From an uncultured Spirochaetaceae bacterium (GTDB taxonomy: Bacteria; Spirochaetota; Spirochaetia; Treponematales; Treponemataceae), in NCBI GenBank assembly GCA_902796985.1, contig CADBRC010000025.1:1-6876 (forward strand): a stretch of DNA of 6,876 nucleotides, given 5' to 3'. The translations under genes and the position numbers were made by a program. Shown piece by piece: positions 5,481-6,876 of the stretch (the first letter of the stretch is position 1; each line of letters starts with the position of its first letter). The notes beneath the pieces were generated by a model. The model did no database searches, was not told where the DNA came from, and saw nothing but the letters and a program-made list of their open reading frames with translations.

Positions 5481-6734
5481 ATGGCATACTCTACGGAAGG
5501 ATTTTTCGGCACTTATGGCGGCAAATATGTCGCGGAGGTCTTGCGGAGGCCTCTTGACGAGCTGGAGGAAGCTTTTACCCGCTTCATGGCGGACAAGGAT
5601 TTCCTGGAAGAGCTGGACACAATACGGCGGGACTACATAGGCCGCCCCACCCCGCTCTACTATGCGCCGACGGCCACCAGGCTCCTGGGCGGCGGACAGA
5701 TATACATAAAGCTCGAGGGGCTTGCCAACACCGGCGCCCACAAGATAAACAACGCGATAGGCCAGTGCCTCCTCGCCAAAAAGATGGGCAAGAAGCGGAT
5801 CATCGCGGAGACCGGCGCGGGTCAGCACGGACTTGCGACCGCCGCCGCCTGCGCCAAGCTGGGGCTTGACTGCACCGTGTACATGGGAGAAGTGGACGTG
5901 CGCCGCCAGCAGCCCAACGTCGCCGCAATGGAGCTGTACGGGGCCAAGGTACACGCCGTCAAGTCAGGCAGCCGCACGCTCAAGGATGCGGTGAACGAAG
6001 CCATGCGCGACTGGGCTGCAAACCCCGACACGACCCACTACGTGCTCGGCAGCGCACTCGGTCCCGCCCCCTTCCCGGACATAGTGCGGGAGTTCCAGTC
6101 CGTCATCGGAAAAGAGGTCAAGGCAGAATGTGCCGAGCGGGGCATAAAGATAGGAGCCATGGTCGCCTGCTGCGGCGGCGGCTCCAACTCAATCGGATTC
6201 TTCAGCCCCTTCATCGATGAAAAGTCGCCCCGCCTGATTGCCGCCGAAGCCGGGGGCGTGGGGCCGGGGGTCGGCGAGAATGCGAGCCGCATGACCGGCA
6301 ACGCAAGCCGCGAGGGCATCATGCAGGGCTACAAGAGCCGCTTCCTTCTGGACGAAGACGGACAGGCCCTGCCGACGAGGAGCATCAGCGCGGGCCTGGA
6401 CTACTGCGGCATCGGCCCCCAGCTCGCCGAACTCGGCATGAGCGGCCGCGTCGAGTTCACTGCAGTGCGCGACAAGGATGCACTGGAAGCGGTCAGTTTC
6501 TTCGCCAGGAACGAGGGAATCTTGTTCGCGCTCGAGAGCGCACATGCCGGAGCCGCCGCAATGAAGATAGCGAAGGAGATTCCGTCCGATCAGGCAGTCG
6601 TCATAAACATGAGCGGGCGCGGAGACAAGGATGTATTCATCACAAGCCCCGTGTTCCGGCCCAAGGAGTGGAAGGAGTTCCTCAAATCAGAGATAGCCCG
6701 GCTTGAGGCGAACGAGGACGTGCACCAGGCATAA
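5481..6734 (+). CDS. trpB: Tryptophan synthase beta subunit
   Basis: A 417-residue PLP enzyme that joins indole, channelled from TrpA, with L-serine to give L-tryptophan. The start gives MAYSTEGFFGTYGGKYVAEVL, the usual TrpB opening. Visible: GRPTPLY (54-60), GAHKINN with the PLP lysine Lys88, AETGAGQHG (109-117) with catalytic Glu110, phosphate-binding CGGGSNSIG (231-239), SISAGLDY (301-308) and the cofactor-ring serine region MSGRGDKD (377-384). Length fits the TrpB1 type. Some signatures are off: YIKLEGLANTG replaces the usual LKREDLNHTG, GPQLAELG replaces GP(E/Q)H(S/A)YL, and AEAGGVGPGVGENASRM is unlike the common E-GG-G-E-GxH segment. It looks active but belongs to a divergent branch. 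The line I counted (5881-5940) is about 65% GC, higher than about 57% in a kinase line (1021-1080), hinting at a different codon or transfer history. First gene of the trpBA unit; trpA follows after 24 bases. Confidence 0.96.
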   Translation: MAYSTEGFFGTYGGKYVAEVLRRPLDELEEAFTRFMADKDFLEELDTIRRDYIGRPTPLYYAPTATRLLGGGQIYIKLEGLANTGAHKINNAIGQCLLAKKMGKKRIIAETGAGQHGLATAAACAKLGLDCTVYMGEVDVRRQQPNVAAMELYGAKVHAVKSGSRTLKDAVNEAMRDWAANPDTTHYVLGSALGPAPFPDIVREFQSVIGKEVKAECAERGIKIGAMVACCGGGSNSIGFFSPFIDEKSPRLIAAEAGGVGPGVGENASRMTGNASREGIMQGYKSRFLLDEDGQALPTRSISAGLDYCGIGPQLAELGMSGRVEFTAVRDKDALEAVSFFARNEGILFALESAHAGAAAMKIAKEIPSDQAVVINMSGRGDKDVFITSPVFRPKEWKEFLKSEIARLEANEDVHQA

Positions 6735-6744
6735 GGCCAGCTTC

Positions 6745-6751
6745 TAAGGAG
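6745..6751 (+). promoter_or_regulatory. Shine-Dalgarno of trpA
   Basis: TAAGGAG, 7 bases before the trpA ATG at 6759, in the 24-base trpB-trpA gap. No promoter or terminator is visible in the gap, so the two genes share a message. Confidence 0.8.
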
Positions 6752-6758
6752 AATTACA

Positions 6759-6876
6759 ATGGAAAAAATACAGCTTATGAGCCACCTTGTGGCAGGATAC
6801 CCGACTGACGAGCTTGCCTTCACGGCCGCACAGGCGATGGTGGACGGCGGCGCGGACATACTGGAAGTGCAGCTCC
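6759..6876 (+). CDS. trpA: Tryptophan synthase alpha subunit, N-terminal fragment
   Basis: The first 39 codons of trpA; the right edge cuts the gene. TrpA splits indole-3-glycerol phosphate into indole and glyceraldehyde 3-phosphate and passes indole to TrpB. The peptide begins MEKIQLMSHLVAGYP and reaches GGADILEVQL, with the next codon starting C, compatible with the expected Pro of 'PFSDP'. Glu36 matches catalytic Glu49 of the E. coli enzyme (GADALELGIPFSDP). The protein therefore starts about 13 residues later than in E. coli and lacks most of the N-terminal helix. EVQL instead of ELGI also marks a divergent TrpA type. The ATG has a clear ribosome site and follows trpB, which makes the assignment firm. 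Confidence 0.9.
   Translation, partial: MEKIQLMSHLVAGYPTDELAFTAAQAMVDGGADILEVQL

Noticed and set aside
1..6876. Mobile element, CRISPR array, tRNA or defence system
   Set aside because: No direct-repeat arrays, transposase or integrase motifs, cloverleaf sequences or terminal inverted repeats were seen; nearly all bases belong to core-type genes.

Overview
The window reads as an ordinary chromosomal segment of a moderately GC-rich spirochaete, most likely a Treponema. The reasons are the gene set and order (murG, cvpA, a DNA polymerase III delta-prime gene, then a soluble PAS histidine kinase on one strand). I recall a similar murG-cvpA-holB-kinase order in Treponema pallidum, but could not verify it here. 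The genus call is an inference; no rRNA or other definitive marker is present.

Layout. From about 5375 down to 1, six genes lie on the minus strand, read right to left: murG (lipid II synthesis), cvpA (membrane protein), holB (clamp-loader delta-prime), a SplB-like radical SAM protein, a cytoplasmic PAS/histidine kinase, and the first 31 codons of an IMP cyclohydrolase-family gene cut by the left edge. murG/cvpA overlap by 26 bases, cvpA/holB by 8, and holB is 5 bases from the radical SAM gene, so the first four look like one translationally coupled operon. Gaps of 76 and 70 bases separate the kinase and the purine gene, which may have their own signals. On the plus strand, trpB (complete) and trpA (first 39 codons, cut by the right edge) form a second operon for the last step of tryptophan synthesis.

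Control region. The 105-base gap between murG and trpB holds a near-consensus sigma70-type trp promoter (TTGACA, 17 bases, TATTAT) and a divergent murG promoter candidate (TTGTTT, 17 bases, TATAAT), with -35 boxes only 3 bases apart. A perfect inverted repeat with 7-base arms (5417-5433) covers the trp -35 box and touches the murG -35 box. This is the best operator candidate in the window. The predicted trp leader is only about 25 bases, too short for a T-box or leader-peptide attenuator.

I see no mobile element, CRISPR array, tRNA/rRNA gene or clear novel defence system. The points most worth a second look are the shared palindromic operator, a C-terminal beta-clamp-like motif (QPDLF) on the radical SAM protein encoded next to the clamp-loader gene, an extra roughly 100-residue region in delta-prime, and unusual signature residues in TrpB and TrpA.
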